Source of the DNA: Pseudomonas putida
GTDB lineage: Bacteria > Pseudomonadota > Gammaproteobacteria > Pseudomonadales > Pseudomonadaceae
Length of the DNA stretch: 64,000 nucleotides
Assembly: GCF_028682395.1 (NCBI RefSeq)
Contig: NZ_JANHLC010000004.1
Span: 248,001 to 312,000, forward strand
Direction of reading: 5' to 3'
Within the stretch, counting starts at the first letter, position 1. Each line of letters opens with the position of its first letter. Under the pieces are notes generated by a model. It was not told the origin of the DNA. It searched no databases and worked only from the letters and a program-made list of their open reading frames with translations. The translations under genes were made by a program, and so were the position numbers. Below are positions 50,086 through 61,111 of the stretch, one piece after another.

Positions 50086-51690
50086 TCAGCGAGTTGCTGC
50101 CAGTTCTTGTTGAACGCTGGCGACAGTGCGAGGCCAAGGTTTACCAGCCTGGACCTTCGCTGGCAAGGTTTTGATTGCCGCAAGGGCGGCCGCGCGATTG
50201 GCGAAGTTACCGTAGGTAATCACATACAGCGGCTTGCCTTGCAGGGTTTTCTTGAAATAGCGGTACTCGCCGCCCTGCTCTTTGACGAAATTTTGCGCAG
50301 TGGCTTCCGAGCTGGTGCCGAGAATCTGCACCACGTAGTTGCCAGGTGCCTGGCCGGCATACCAGTTGCCGCCAGGCGCGGCCTTGGCGACGGTTACCGG
50401 CTTTTCAACCGGCTTTTCAACCGGTTTGGCGACAGGCTTGGCAGCGGGAGCAGGAACCACCGCTGGCTTGGCCGGGGGCGGCGCTACAGGCTTGGCGGTC
50501 GCAACCTGAGCCGGGGGCTGGGCAGTCGTGGCTGCCGGGCCCGCTGGCACTCCGGGAGGCGGCGCAATCGTGGTCACGGTAGGCGGTTGGGCCACACCGC
50601 TGTCGATGGCCGGCGCGCCGCCGTCATCACCTTCGGAAATCCCGCCAGCGGCTTCAGCCAGAGGACCGCGCATCACCGGTTGCGACTGGCCGACCAACGG
50701 TAGCGGCATGGGCTGGGAGGTACCGGCGAATTCGACACTCGGACCGCCTGTGCCGTTGGTTGGCGCCGATTGCCCCAGTGGCAGTTGTGCTTGTTCATTG
50801 GCAGGCGCGCCTGCAGGTGCCGCCGTCTTGTTACGCCCTGGCAGCATCCAGGCCGCAGCAACCGCAACAACGACTACCGCAGACAACGCCAACACATGTT
50901 TCTTCGGCATATTGAATCCCATACTTGGACGCTTGACCGCAGAGCGGCTGGCAATCATGGCTTCGATCATCGCATCGCGGGCGGTCTGGTTGATGTTGCC
51001 AGGCCAGCCCTCAGCGCTTTCGTGAATCTCAGAGATCTGTTCTGCCGAGAAAAGTTCGATCCCCTGCCCGGCACCTTCGAGGCGCTGAGCCAGGTACTCA
51101 CGGGTCTCCTCCTCGGTGTAGGGCTGCAGCTCGATCACATGGAAACGTTCCTGCTCCGCGCTGTCAGGCAACTGATCCAGGGCCGCGATCAGCGACGGCT
51201 CGCCAAACAGGAAGACATGGGGACGCCCTTCCGGCGCGCCTTCTGCCAACGCCAGCAGCGCTCCGAGCGCCGACTCATCGAGCTGCTCGGCATCGTCGAT
51301 CAGCAGATAGACTTCCTGCCCGGTCAGCGCCAACTGCACCACTTGGGCCAGGATGGCCGGAATCTCGGCCTGGGCGACATTCAGGGCCTGGGCGACCTGT
51401 CGCAGCACCCCGGAGGCATCACCGGCACCCCGGGCGGAGACGACTACGCTCTGCACGGACTGCTTGTTGGTGCTGGCCACCAGCGCCTGGCGCAACAGCG
51501 TCTTGCCGCTGCCCAATGGACCGCTGACCACCAGCAGCAACTGGCTATAGCGCGCCAGATGGTGAAGCTGCCCCAGCACCGGCTTGCGCTGGGCAGGGAA
51601 GAACTTGAAGCCGGGAACCCGTGGTGCAAATGGGTCGTGACTCAACTGGTAATGGCCGAGGAAAGCCTCGTCGGCATGCAAACTGGTCAT
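50086..51690 (-). CDS. DamX-like AAA/SPOR cell-division protein
   Basis: This 534-residue protein has an N-terminal ExeA-type ATPase domain with Walker A GPLGSGKT and Walker B VYLLIDDAEQ (about 1-270). One membrane helix follows (about 293-312), then a Pro/Ala/Lys-rich linker with short KPVEKPVEKPV repeats and a C-terminal SPOR domain (about 455-534) that binds denuded peptidoglycan at the septum. It lies 10 bases after aroB, the place damX has in E. coli. The frame opens further upstream inside aroB; TSLHADEAFLGHY is the natural N terminus. Confidence 0.85.
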   Translation of the reverse strand: MTSLHADEAFLGHYQLSHDPFAPRVPGFKFFPAQRKPVLGQLHHLARYSQLLLVVSGPLGSGKTLLRQALVASTNKQSVQSVVVSARGAGDASGVLRQVAQALNVAQAEIPAILAQVVQLALTGQEVYLLIDDAEQLDESALGALLALAEGAPEGRPHVFLFGEPSLIAALDQLPDSAEQERFHVIELQPYTEEETREYLAQRLEGAGQGIELFSAEQISEIHESAEGWPGNINQTARDAMIEAMIASRSAVKRPSMGFNMPKKHVLALSAVVVVAVAAAWMLPGRNKTAAPAGAPANEQAQLPLGQSAPTNGTGGPSVEFAGTSQPMPLPLVGQSQPVMRGPLAEAAGGISEGDDGGAPAIDSGVAQPPTVTTIAPPPGVPAGPAATTAQPPAQVATAKPVAPPPAKPAVVPAPAAKPVAKPVEKPVEKPVTVAKAAPGGNWYAGQAPGNYVVQILGTSSEATAQNFVKEQGGEYRYFKKTLQGKPLYVITYGNFANRAAALAAIKTLPAKVQAGKPWPRTVASVQQELAATR

Positions 51691-51700
51691 CGGAATCTTA

Positions 51701-52801
51701 TCAACCTTTAAGCTGAGCCAAAGTGCGGTAATCCGCATCCAGCGTGGCCTGTAGAATCTCTTGCGGGTAATCGTCGGTGACGATCGCTTGCCCAATGTGA
51801 CGCAACAGCACCAGACGCAGGCGACCGTCGATCACTTTTTTATCAATTGCCATATGTTCCAGGAAGTCCGCCGGGGTCATTTCCTCAGGCGGAATCACCG
51901 GCAGGCCGGCGCGCTGGAACAGGCGAATGCCGCGATCCCGCTCCTGCTCGGTGATCCAGCCCAGCCGCGCGGACATCTCCAGCGCCATGACCGTGCCCGC
52001 TGCAACCGCCTCGCCATGCAACCAGACACCGTAGCCCATATGGGTCTCGATGGCATGGCCGAAGGTGTGGCCAAGATTGAGCGTGGCGCGGATACCGGAC
52101 TCGCGCTCATCGGCGCCGACCACCGCGGCCTTGGCCGCACAGGAACGCTCGATGGCCACGGTGAGGGCGCTCTGGTCGAGCGCGCGCAAGGCATCGACAT
52201 TCGCCTCAAGCCAGCCCAGGAACGGCTCGTCGCAGATCAGCCCGTACTTGATCACTTCTGCCAGGCCGGCGGACAACTCACGCGCGGGCAGGCTGTTGAG
52301 GGTCGCGGTGTCGATCAGCACCAGGTTAGGCTGATAGAACGCCCCGACCATGTTCTTGCCCAGCGGATGGTTGATCCCGGTCTTGCCGCCCACCGAGGAG
52401 TCGACCTGGGACAACAGTGTGGTCGGCACCTGGATAAAATCCACGCCGCGCTGGTAGCAGGCCGCGGCAAAACCGGCCATATCGCCGATCACACCGCCCC
52501 CCAGGGCGACCACCGTGGTACGCCGATCATGGCGCGCAGTGAGCAAGCCATCGAAAATCAGTTGCAGGGTTTCCCAGGTCTTGAACGCTTCACCATCGGG
52601 CAGCACCACCGACATCACCGAATACGCCCCAAGACTGCGGGTCAGACGTTCGAGGTAGAGCGGCGCGACGGTGGTGTTGGAAACGATGGCAACCTGCCGG
52701 CCGGCAATATGCGGCGCCAGCAATTCAGGTCGATCCAACAACCCTTCGCCAATATGAATCGGATAACTGCGCTCGCCAAGATCGACCGTAAGTGTCTGCA
52801 T
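51701..52801 (-). CDS. aroB: 3-dehydroquinate synthase
   Basis: AroB is the second enzyme of the shikimate pathway, making 3-dehydroquinate from DAHP with NAD and a divalent metal. It has 366 residues. NAD and metal regions are seen in [25 protein letters not shown] and the metal-binding [12 protein letters not shown]. The ATG at 52801 matches the family start ([14 protein letters not shown]). A 133-base gap separates it from aroK. Confidence 0.97.
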   Translation of the reverse strand: MQTLTVDLGERSYPIHIGEGLLDRPELLAPHIAGRQVAIVSNTTVAPLYLERLTRSLGAYSVMSVVLPDGEAFKTWETLQLIFDGLLTARHDRRTTVVALGGGVIGDMAGFAAACYQRGVDFIQVPTTLLSQVDSSVGGKTGINHPLGKNMVGAFYQPNLVLIDTATLNSLPARELSAGLAEVIKYGLICDEPFLGWLEANVDALRALDQSALTVAIERSCAAKAAVVGADERESGIRATLNLGHTFGHAIETHMGYGVWLHGEAVAAGTVMALEMSARLGWITEQERDRGIRLFQRAGLPVIPPEEMTPADFLEHMAIDKKVIDGRLRLVLLRHIGQAIVTDDYPQEILQATLDADYRTLAQLKG

Positions 52802-52934
52802 GTGTCCCCACATTGGAAGATGGACGCAGGCGTCCTGCCTGAAAAGTTGTTGATTGCCGGCGACGCCCGGCCTTGAGCCTTGATCGTTGGACGAACCGGG
52901 CAGCCGCCGAGGATAGCGCATTTCGCCCCGCGCT

Positions 52935-53453
52935 TTAACGGGGCGGCAGTTGCTGCAGGCGCTCGAGAATATCCAGTACGACCATTCGCGGCGGCCGCTC
53001 ATCGGTTTCCACCACCAGATCGGCGATTTCCCGGTAAAGCGGATCACGAAGGGTCAAGAGATCGCGCAACGTCTTCGCGGGATCGGCAGTACGCAGCAGC
53101 GGCCGATTGCGATCGCGGGCAGTGCGTCCGACCTGCTGTTCGACGGAGGCATGCAGATAAACCACACGGCCCCCGGCACGCAGGGCCTTGCGATTTTCCT
53201 CACGCATCACCGCACCACCACCCGTCGCCAGAACCACGCCATCGGCGGCGCACAGCTCGGCGATCATCGCCTGCTCGCGCTCACGAAAACCGGGCTCGCC
53301 TTCCTTGTCGAAAATCCAAGGGATGTTGGCGCCGGTTCTTAGCTCGATTTCCTTGTCGGAGTCCTTGAACGGAAGACGCAGCTCTTTGGCCAGCAAGCGA
53401 CCTATGGTGCTCTTCCCAGCCCCCATAGGTCCTACAAGAATCAAATTTCGCAC
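52935..53453 (-). CDS. aroK: shikimate kinase
   Basis: AroK phosphorylates shikimate. It has 172 residues with the P-loop GPMGAGKS at the N terminus, the substrate-binding DSDKEIE and GGGAV. The start is GTG, four bases after pilQ. The order pilQ-aroK-aroB-damX is conserved in gamma-proteobacteria. Confidence 0.96.
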   Translation of the reverse strand: MRNLILVGPMGAGKSTIGRLLAKELRLPFKDSDKEIELRTGANIPWIFDKEGEPGFREREQAMIAELCAADGVVLATGGGAVMREENRKALRAGGRVVYLHASVEQQVGRTARDRNRPLLRTADPAKTLRDLLTLRDPLYREIADLVVETDERPPRMVVLDILERLQQLPPR

Positions 53454-53457
53454 AGAA

Positions 53458-55554
53458 TCAACGACTCACAGCAATCGCCTGGGTATTCATGATACGTGGG
53501 GTGAGGAACACCAGTAGCTCGGATTTGGCCTCGGTCACGACATCACGCCGGAAAAGTCGGCCAAGATAAGGGACATCGCCAAGAAATGGCACCTTTTCTA
53601 CCGTTTTGTTCTGCGTATTGGAGAACACACCACCAATCACGATGGTTTCACCGTCGTTGACCAGCACCTTGGCATTCACTTCGTTCTTCTTGATCGGCGG
53701 CTGGCCAAGCACCGCGTTCAGGTAGTCCGGCTCATCCTTGGTCACCTTGACCTCCATGATGATCCGATTGTCCGGGGTGATCTGCGGCGTTACTTCCAGG
53801 GACAGCACCGCATCCTTGAACGTCACCGTGGTCGCACCACTGGAGCTCGACTCCTGGTAAGGCACCTGGGTACCTTTGAGGATCTTCGCGGTTTCCTTGT
53901 CCGAAGTGACCACCTTGGGCTGGGAGACGATTTCACCGTTACCGGTTTTCTCCATCGCGCTCAGCTCAAGGTCGAGCAGGACGTTGCTGGTGACAAAGCC
54001 CAGGCCGATCCCGGAAGTGGCATTTTCGGCGCCCAGATCGACAAATGGCACGTTGGGGCCGACATCCGAGCCGGTATTGCCGGCTTCGTCGCCCTTGTCA
54101 TCCAGCCCGTAAGCGGTCCAGTTGCTCTTGCCCTTGCGGTTGGTCGTACCGCCCCAGCGCACACCCAGGCGCTTGTCGTAGCCGACGGTCGCCTCGACAA
54201 TCCGCGCTTCGATCATGACCTGGCGCACCGGGATATCCAGTTGGGCCACAATCCGGCGCAACTCGTCGAGACGCTCTTGGGTCTGGTAGGCAATGATGTT
54301 GTTGGTACGCTCATCGACCGTGATCGAACCGCGCTCCTCGGCCTTGACTTCAACGCTGGTCACCGACTGGAACAGCTTGGCGATATCGGCAGCCTTGGCA
54401 TAGTTGACCTGCAACAGTTCACGCCGCAGCGGCGCCAGTTCGGCAATCTGCTTCTGCGACTCCAGTTCCTGGCGCTCGCGGGCGGCGATCTCCTCGGCCG
54501 GCGCAACCAGCAACACATTGCCGATCTTGCGCTTGTCCAACCCCTTGGTCTTGAGAACCAGGTCCAGCGCCTGATCCCACGGCACATTCTGCAAGCGCAG
54601 GGTAATACCGCCCTGTACCGTGTCGCTGGCAACCAGGTTGAGGTTGGTGAAATCGGCGATCAGTTGCAGGACCGAACGGACATCGATGTCCTGGAAGTTC
54701 AGCGAGAGTTTTTCCCCGCTGTACACAAAACGTTCGGCATTGCGGCGCTGCAAATCATCGACGGTCAGGGCACGGACACTGACGGTCAGCTTGTTATCCG
54801 TCTGGTAGGTCGAGTAGTCAAACGCGCCGCCAGGCTCGATGGTAATGCTGGCCTTGTCCGCCGAAGCACTGGAATTGACGAACTGCACCGGGGTGGCGAA
54901 GTCCTTCACATCCAGGCGAACACGCAGTTGCTCCGGCAACTGGGTTTTAGGGAAGTCCAGGGTGATCTTGCCCCCACGCTCCTGGATATCCGGGCTGATG
55001 CTTGGATCGGACAGCTCGATCACAACATTGCCTTCGCCCTGCTCGCCACGCTGGAAGTCGACGTTGCGGATGGCCTTGCCCGATGGCACGTAGGCTCTGG
55101 TCGGTTGCGGCTGCGCCCTGGCGGGAGCAGGTACGGCGCGCGCCGGAGTTGGGGCTGCGGCCTGCACTGGCACGGCGCCCTGCCCCACCATCACGAACAG
55201 GTTGTTGCCCTCGACACGGGTGCTGTAAGGCGCCAGCGTGGTCAGGTTGATGATCAGCCGCGTACGGTCCTTGGCTTCGACCACCGTCACGCTGCGGGCA
55301 TTGCCCACGCCCAGGTCACGGTTCTTGCTGCTCAGGCGGCTGCTCACCCCAGGCAGATCAAGGGCAATGCGCGCCGGCTGGTCGGTGGTATAGCCGCGCG
55401 GCAGCGTTGCCGGCGCATCGAACGTCAGCTTCAACTCGACCCGGTCACCCGGTAGCGCCGCAACGTCCAGGGACTGCAGGTTGGCCGCCAGCACCATCGG
55501 CGAAACCAGCGCTATCCATAGCGAAATGCCGAGGGATGAAATGATCCTGTTCAT
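53458..55554 (-). CDS. pilQ: type IV pilus secretin
   Basis: PilQ forms the outer-membrane channel of the type IV pilus. It has 698 residues with a signal peptide ending near MVLAANLQ, two AMIN domains (about 30-240) that bind peptidoglycan, the STN and N0/N1 domains and the C-terminal secretin ([18 protein letters not shown] then [19 protein letters not shown]). The ATG at 55554 has a GGA ribosome site. It is the last pilus gene of the pilMNOPQ operon and reads into aroK. Confidence 0.95.
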   Translation of the reverse strand: MNRIISSLGISLWIALVSPMVLAANLQSLDVAALPGDRVELKLTFDAPATLPRGYTTDQPARIALDLPGVSSRLSSKNRDLGVGNARSVTVVEAKDRTRLIINLTTLAPYSTRVEGNNLFVMVGQGAVPVQAAAPTPARAVPAPARAQPQPTRAYVPSGKAIRNVDFQRGEQGEGNVVIELSDPSISPDIQERGGKITLDFPKTQLPEQLRVRLDVKDFATPVQFVNSSASADKASITIEPGGAFDYSTYQTDNKLTVSVRALTVDDLQRRNAERFVYSGEKLSLNFQDIDVRSVLQLIADFTNLNLVASDTVQGGITLRLQNVPWDQALDLVLKTKGLDKRKIGNVLLVAPAEEIAARERQELESQKQIAELAPLRRELLQVNYAKAADIAKLFQSVTSVEVKAEERGSITVDERTNNIIAYQTQERLDELRRIVAQLDIPVRQVMIEARIVEATVGYDKRLGVRWGGTTNRKGKSNWTAYGLDDKGDEAGNTGSDVGPNVPFVDLGAENATSGIGLGFVTSNVLLDLELSAMEKTGNGEIVSQPKVVTSDKETAKILKGTQVPYQESSSSGATTVTFKDAVLSLEVTPQITPDNRIIMEVKVTKDEPDYLNAVLGQPPIKKNEVNAKVLVNDGETIVIGGVFSNTQNKTVEKVPFLGDVPYLGRLFRRDVVTEAKSELLVFLTPRIMNTQAIAVSR

Positions 55555-55565
55555 ATCGAGTTCCA

Positions 55566-56093
55566 CTATGAGTGTTCTTTCAGGGGGATGGTTCGCGGGC
55601 GCTCAAGCCATGCACCTTCGCCATCGGGGACGATTTCGACCACATCGACCTGGGTATCGGTAATTCTCACGATGCGACCTTCGTCACGGCCCAGGTAGTC
55701 ACCTTCTTTCACGCGGTAGACCCCATTGGCGCCGCGCAACAACGCATAGGTGCCCGTCGCATTGGCCAGTGTCCCGACCATTTCAAACTGTTCGATGTTG
55801 AAACCTTCAAGAAACTGCTTGATCCGCGCCAGGTCCGGCTTGACCTCGCGCGAACCCTTCTGACGATTCACCAGGTCGATTTTCAACGGCGGCTGGAAAG
55901 GACTGCGCAGCGACGAGGCGTTGTAAGTGAAGGCTTCATAGGATTGGAATGTCGGCGTCGGCTCGATGGTCCCGGTCGGTCGGGCCCGGACCTCGCTCAT
56001 GTAGGCATCGAGATCGCTGACATCGCTGCCACCCCCACACCCAGACAAGCCGCCCAACAGCAGCACTGCGCACAACCATTTACCGAGGCTCAT
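55566..56093 (-). CDS. pilP: type IV pilus assembly lipoprotein
   Basis: PilP is an inner-membrane lipoprotein that links PilN-PilO to the PilQ secretin. It has 175 residues, lipobox LSGC with Cys19 and a C-terminal beta domain (FEMVGTLANATGTYALLRG). It overlaps pilO by 4 bases. Confidence 0.94.
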   Translation of the reverse strand: MSLGKWLCAVLLLGGLSGCGGGSDVSDLDAYMSEVRARPTGTIEPTPTFQSYEAFTYNASSLRSPFQPPLKIDLVNRQKGSREVKPDLARIKQFLEGFNIEQFEMVGTLANATGTYALLRGANGVYRVKEGDYLGRDEGRIVRITDTQVDVVEIVPDGEGAWLERPRTIPLKEHS

Positions 56094-56713
56094 TTCGTCA
56101 GCCCCTTATCGTTGTAGCGATAGGTCTTGGCCAGGATATTCATGCGCAACTTGGAATGAGTATCGGCGCTGGCCGGCTTTACCTCGAAATCATGCAGAGT
56201 GACGATCCTGGGCAGCCCGGCGACACCACTGACGAACGACGCCAGGCTGTGGTAGCTGCCGGTCACGGTGATCTGAATCGGCAGCTCGATGTAGAACTGC
56301 TGCACGACCTCGGGCAACAGCTTGATTTCCTCGAACTCCAACCCGTTATCCAGGCCTGTGCGGGTAATGTCTTCGAGCAGCCCCGGCACTTCGGTATCGC
56401 TGGGCAATTGACGCAGCAAGACACCAAAGGAATTCTCCATATCGGTCATCTGCTGGGTGTAGGCCTCAAGGTTGGCAGCCTGGTGGGCCTTGACGGCAAA
56501 CTGCTCCTTGAGCGACACCTCCTCACTGCGCTGCCTGTCGAGCTGCTCTCCCAGTTCACTGACATGAAAGTTGTAGCCCAGGAGCAGGATCACCAGCACC
56601 AGCAAGGCGCCCGCCACGGCCTTCACTGCCGTCGGCCAGGAGCCGATATTGTTCATGTCCAGGTCGTTCAGATCGACCTTGCGCAGGCTTTCCAGCCATT
56701 CATTCACATTCAT
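56090..56713 (-). CDS. pilO: type IV pilus alignment protein PilO
   Basis: PilO is a bitopic protein of 207 residues: a short cytoplasmic N terminus, one membrane helix (about 32-50), a coiled coil and a periplasmic ferredoxin-like domain that pairs with PilN. It overlaps pilN by 4 bases. Confidence 0.94.
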   Translation of the reverse strand: MNVNEWLESLRKVDLNDLDMNNIGSWPTAVKAVAGALLVLVILLLGYNFHVSELGEQLDRQRSEEVSLKEQFAVKAHQAANLEAYTQQMTDMENSFGVLLRQLPSDTEVPGLLEDITRTGLDNGLEFEEIKLLPEVVQQFYIELPIQITVTGSYHSLASFVSGVAGLPRIVTLHDFEVKPASADTHSKLRMNILAKTYRYNDKGLTK

Positions 56714-57276
56714 TGGCTAGCCCCCGCCGTCGCGGGCCGGGTCTGGTGGACCGTCAGTTGGAAGGTATTGGTCTGATCGAGCGCGCTCGCAGTATTGGCC
56801 TTTACCTCAGTCAGCGTCGGCAATTCCAGCCAGTCGGAAGCATCGAGGTTACGCAACAGCTCGGACACCCGATTGTTGGATTCAGCAACGCCACTGATCG
56901 CGATGGTCTTGTCGGTCATTTTTACGTCGGTGAAATACACTCCATCCGGCAGGGTGCGCGCCAACTGGTCGAAGATCCGCCCACTGACAGGCCGGTTACC
57001 CTGCAGGTCCTGGATGATTTTCATCCGTTCCAGCAATTGCTGGCGGCGCGCCTTGAGATCACCAATGTCCTTGATCCGCCCGTCGAGCTGGGCAATTTCC
57101 TTATGGATATAGGCATTGCGGGCCATCTGCCGATCAATGGCGGCACTGATGTATTGGTCGGCAATCAGGATCACGCCAATTGCTATCACCACCGCGGCTA
57201 CCAAGCCGGTCAGGAACCGCTTGCGCCGCTCTTCGCGCAGTTGTTCGCGCCAGGGCAGAAGGTTGATGCGCGCCAT
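56710..57276 (-). CDS. pilN: type IV pilus alignment protein PilN
   Basis: PilN has 188 residues. The N-terminal ARINLLPWREQLREE is the motif that binds PilM; one membrane helix (about 22-42) and a periplasmic domain follow. The start lies two bases beyond the pilM stop on the minus strand. Confidence 0.95.
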   Translation of the reverse strand: MARINLLPWREQLREERRKRFLTGLVAAVVIAIGVILIADQYISAAIDRQMARNAYIHKEIAQLDGRIKDIGDLKARRQQLLERMKIIQDLQGNRPVSGRIFDQLARTLPDGVYFTDVKMTDKTIAISGVAESNNRVSELLRNLDASDWLELPTLTEVKANTASALDQTNTFQLTVHQTRPATAGASQ

Positions 57277-57277
57277 A

Positions 57278-58369
<1,092 letters not shown>

Positions 58370-58424
58370 TTACGGACCCTTTATTGTTCAAGGCATTTAA
58401 TAGCAGTCTTGACAGAAGCGCAAA

Positions 58425-58454
58425 TGACGCTTCAAGCCGAAAAATGCTTATAAT
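58425..58454 (+). promoter_or_regulatory. candidate mrcA promoter
   Basis: A perfect -10 TATAAT (58449-58454) stands in the 204-base gap between pilM and mrcA, with only weak -35-like matches near 58425-58430. It would start transcription about 85 bases before mrcA. No clear pilM promoter was found on the other strand. Confidence 0.38.
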
Positions 58455-58546
58455 GCCCGGCGATTTTTCCTATATCGTCGATTCAGCCCATGCTGCGAAT
58501 ATCCCCTGACGCTTAACTCTTTCTTTTATCTGGAAATCCAAAAGCC

Positions 58547-60991
58547 TTGATACGTTTGCTGAAGTTTTTCGGGTGGTCTTTTGTCGCTGTCGTCTGCGGC
58601 CTCATGCTCGTCCTGAGCGGTGCGTTTCTCTATCTTAGTCCGGGCTTGCCGTCCGTGGAGTCGCTTCGAAGCATTCAATTGCAGATTCCGCTGCGGGTCT
58701 ACAGCAGCGACGGGAAACTGATTGCCGAATTCGGTGAAATGCGTCGATCGCCCATTCGTTTCGCCGACATTCCGCCGACCTTCATTCAAGCACTGTTGTC
58801 CGCCGAAGACGATAATTTTGCCAATCACTACGGTGTCGACCCCACCAGCCTGATGCGCGCCGCCACTCAACTGGTCAAGAGCGGGCATATCCAGTCCGGC
58901 GGTAGCACCATCACGATGCAGGTGGCAAAGAACTTCTTCCTCTCCAGCGAGCGCAGCTTCTCGCGCAAAACCAACGAGATCCTCCTGGCCCTGCAGATCG
59001 AACGTGAGCTGACCAAGGACGAGATCCTCGAGCTGTACGTCAACAAGATCTACCTCGGCAACCGGGCCTACGGGATCGAGGCCGCGGCCCAGGTGTACTA
59101 CGGCAAGTCGATTCGCGACCTGAGCCTGGCGCAGATGGCCATGATCGCTGGCCTGCCCAAGGCGCCGTCACGCTTCAACCCGCTGGCCAATGCGGCCCGC
59201 GGTAAGGAACGCCGCGACTGGATCCTCGGGCGTATGTACAAGCTGGGCAAGATTGACGAAGCCAGTTACCAGGCCGCCCTGGCCGAACCGATCAATGCCA
59301 GCTATCACGTACCGACACCCGAAGTCAGCGCCCCCTATATCGCCGAGATGGCTCGCGCCGAAATGGTCGGCCGCTATGGTAGCGACGCCTATACCGAGGG
59401 CTTTCGGGTCACGACCACAGTCCCCAGCGACCTGCAGGAAATCGCCAACCACTCCGTCCAGGAAGGCCTGATCGCCTACGACCAGCGTCATGGCTACCGC
59501 GGCCCGGAATCGCGCCTGCCAGGCAAGACCAACGAAGCCTGGACTCAGGAGCTGGCCAAGCAGCGCAGCATCAGCGGCCTTGATCCGGCCATCGTGACCC
59601 AGGTCGACAAAAGCGGCTTGAAAGTGCTGACCCGCAACGGTGAAGAGAACGTCGCCTGGGACAGCATGAAATGGGCCCGCCCGTACCTCAACACCAACAG
59701 CATGGGCGCCAATCCGAAGCAGCCGAGCGATGTCGCCCAGGTCGGCGACCTGATCCGCGTACAGCGCCAGGCCGACGGCTCGCTGAAGTTCAGCCAGGTC
59801 CCGAACGCCCAGGGCGCCCTGGTTTCCCTCGACCCGCAAACCGGCGCCATCCGTGCGCTGGTCGGCGGTTTCGCGTTCGAGCAGAGTAACTACAACCGTG
59901 CAATGCAAGCCAAGCGCCAGCCTGGCTCCAGCTTCAAGCCCTTCATTTATAGCGCCGCGCTGGACAATGGCTACACCCCGGCCAGCCTGGTAAATGACGC
60001 GCCGATCGTGTTCGTCGACGAGTACCTGGACAAAGTCTGGCGCCCGAAAAACGACACCAACACCTTCCTCGGCCCGATCCGTATGCGCGAAGCGCTGTAC
60101 AAGTCGCGCAACCTGGTCTCGATCCGCCTGCTGCAAAGCCTGGGCATCGATCGCACCATCGACTACATCAGCAAGTTCGGCTTCAACAAGCAGGACCTGC
60201 CGCGCAACCTGTCCCTGGCCCTGGGCACCGCCACCCTGACACCGATGGAAATCGCCACCGGCTGGAGCACGTTTGCCAACGGCGGCTACAAGATCACTCC
60301 GTACCTGATCGACAAGATCGAAAGCCGCAACGGCGATGCCCTATTCGTTGCCAACCCGCCGCGCGTACCTGGCGCCGATCTCGCCAGCGACGGTATTGCC
60401 GCGCCGAGCAGCGAGGGTTTCAACGTCGCCCCCCCCAATGCCGGCGAACCGCCTGCGCAAACGGCGCCCCAGCCGCCGGCCGTCGCGGAACAGATCATCG
60501 ATGGGCGCACCACGTACATCCTCACCAGCATGCTGCAGGACGTCATCAAGCTGGGCACCGGCCGCCGGGCCCTGGCCCTTGGCCGCACCGACCTGGCGGG
60601 CAAGACCGGTACCACCAACGAGTCCAAGGACGCCTGGTTCTCCGGCTACAACGCGGATTACGTCACCACGGTCTGGACGGGCTTCGACCAACCGGAAAGC
60701 CTGGGTCGCCGCGAGTACGGCGGCACCGTGGCACTGCCCATCTGGATGACCTACATGGGCGCAGCCCTCAAGGGCAAGCCACCTCATACCCAGCCCGAAC
60801 CGGAAGGCATCCTGAGCCTGCGGGTCGACCCGGTCAGTGGCCGCGCCGCAGCGCCTGGCACCCCCAACGCCTACTTCGAGCTGTTCAAAAGCGAAGATAC
60901 ACCGCCGTCGGTCAACGAACTGGGCAACGGTGCCAGCGCCCCGGGCAGCCCGCTGCCAGCGGACGAAGCGGCGCCCATCGATCTGTTTTAA
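58547..60991 (+). CDS. mrcA: bifunctional penicillin-binding protein 1A
   Basis: PBP1A (also ponA) polymerises and cross-links peptidoglycan. It has 814 residues: a membrane anchor (about 9-31), a GT51 glycosyltransferase domain with catalytic Glu87 (LSAEDDNFANHYG), an OB-like insert and a transpeptidase domain with Ser461 in PGSSFKPF, the SRN motif and KTGTTN (from Lys686). A Pro/Ala-rich insertion lies before IIDGRTTYIL. The start is TTG. The gene is divergent from pilMNOPQ as in P. aeruginosa. Confidence 0.95.
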   Translation: MIRLLKFFGWSFVAVVCGLMLVLSGAFLYLSPGLPSVESLRSIQLQIPLRVYSSDGKLIAEFGEMRRSPIRFADIPPTFIQALLSAEDDNFANHYGVDPTSLMRAATQLVKSGHIQSGGSTITMQVAKNFFLSSERSFSRKTNEILLALQIERELTKDEILELYVNKIYLGNRAYGIEAAAQVYYGKSIRDLSLAQMAMIAGLPKAPSRFNPLANAARGKERRDWILGRMYKLGKIDEASYQAALAEPINASYHVPTPEVSAPYIAEMARAEMVGRYGSDAYTEGFRVTTTVPSDLQEIANHSVQEGLIAYDQRHGYRGPESRLPGKTNEAWTQELAKQRSISGLDPAIVTQVDKSGLKVLTRNGEENVAWDSMKWARPYLNTNSMGANPKQPSDVAQVGDLIRVQRQADGSLKFSQVPNAQGALVSLDPQTGAIRALVGGFAFEQSNYNRAMQAKRQPGSSFKPFIYSAALDNGYTPASLVNDAPIVFVDEYLDKVWRPKNDTNTFLGPIRMREALYKSRNLVSIRLLQSLGIDRTIDYISKFGFNKQDLPRNLSLALGTATLTPMEIATGWSTFANGGYKITPYLIDKIESRNGDALFVANPPRVPGADLASDGIAAPSSEGFNVAPPNAGEPPAQTAPQPPAVAEQIIDGRTTYILTSMLQDVIKLGTGRRALALGRTDLAGKTGTTNESKDAWFSGYNADYVTTVWTGFDQPESLGRREYGGTVALPIWMTYMGAALKGKPPHTQPEPEGILSLRVDPVSGRAAAPGTPNAYFELFKSEDTPPSVNELGNGASAPGSPLPADEAAPIDLF

Positions 60992-61060
60992 AGGCAGCCG
61001 CAAACTGCGAGCGACAACAAGCAGGCAAAACACAGTGCCTGTTTGTAGCTCGTAGCTAGC

Positions 61061-61103
61061 GCCCATAAAAAACCCCGGCACCAGGCCGGGGTTTTTTATG
61101 GGC
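61061..61103. terminator. bidirectional terminator mrcA/malic enzyme
   Basis: A perfect 19-bp stem (61061-61079 with 61085-61103) with a 5-base loop, including A6 and T6 tracts. It is placed between the convergent mrcA and malic enzyme genes. A second weak inverted repeat (61022-61027 with 61036-61041) lies just before it. Confidence 0.92.
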
Positions 61104-61111
61104 GACTGCTT

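Noticed and set aside
53876..55455. Open frames antisense to pilQ
   Set aside because: PilQ is strongly supported on the minus strand; no independent signal supports a second gene.
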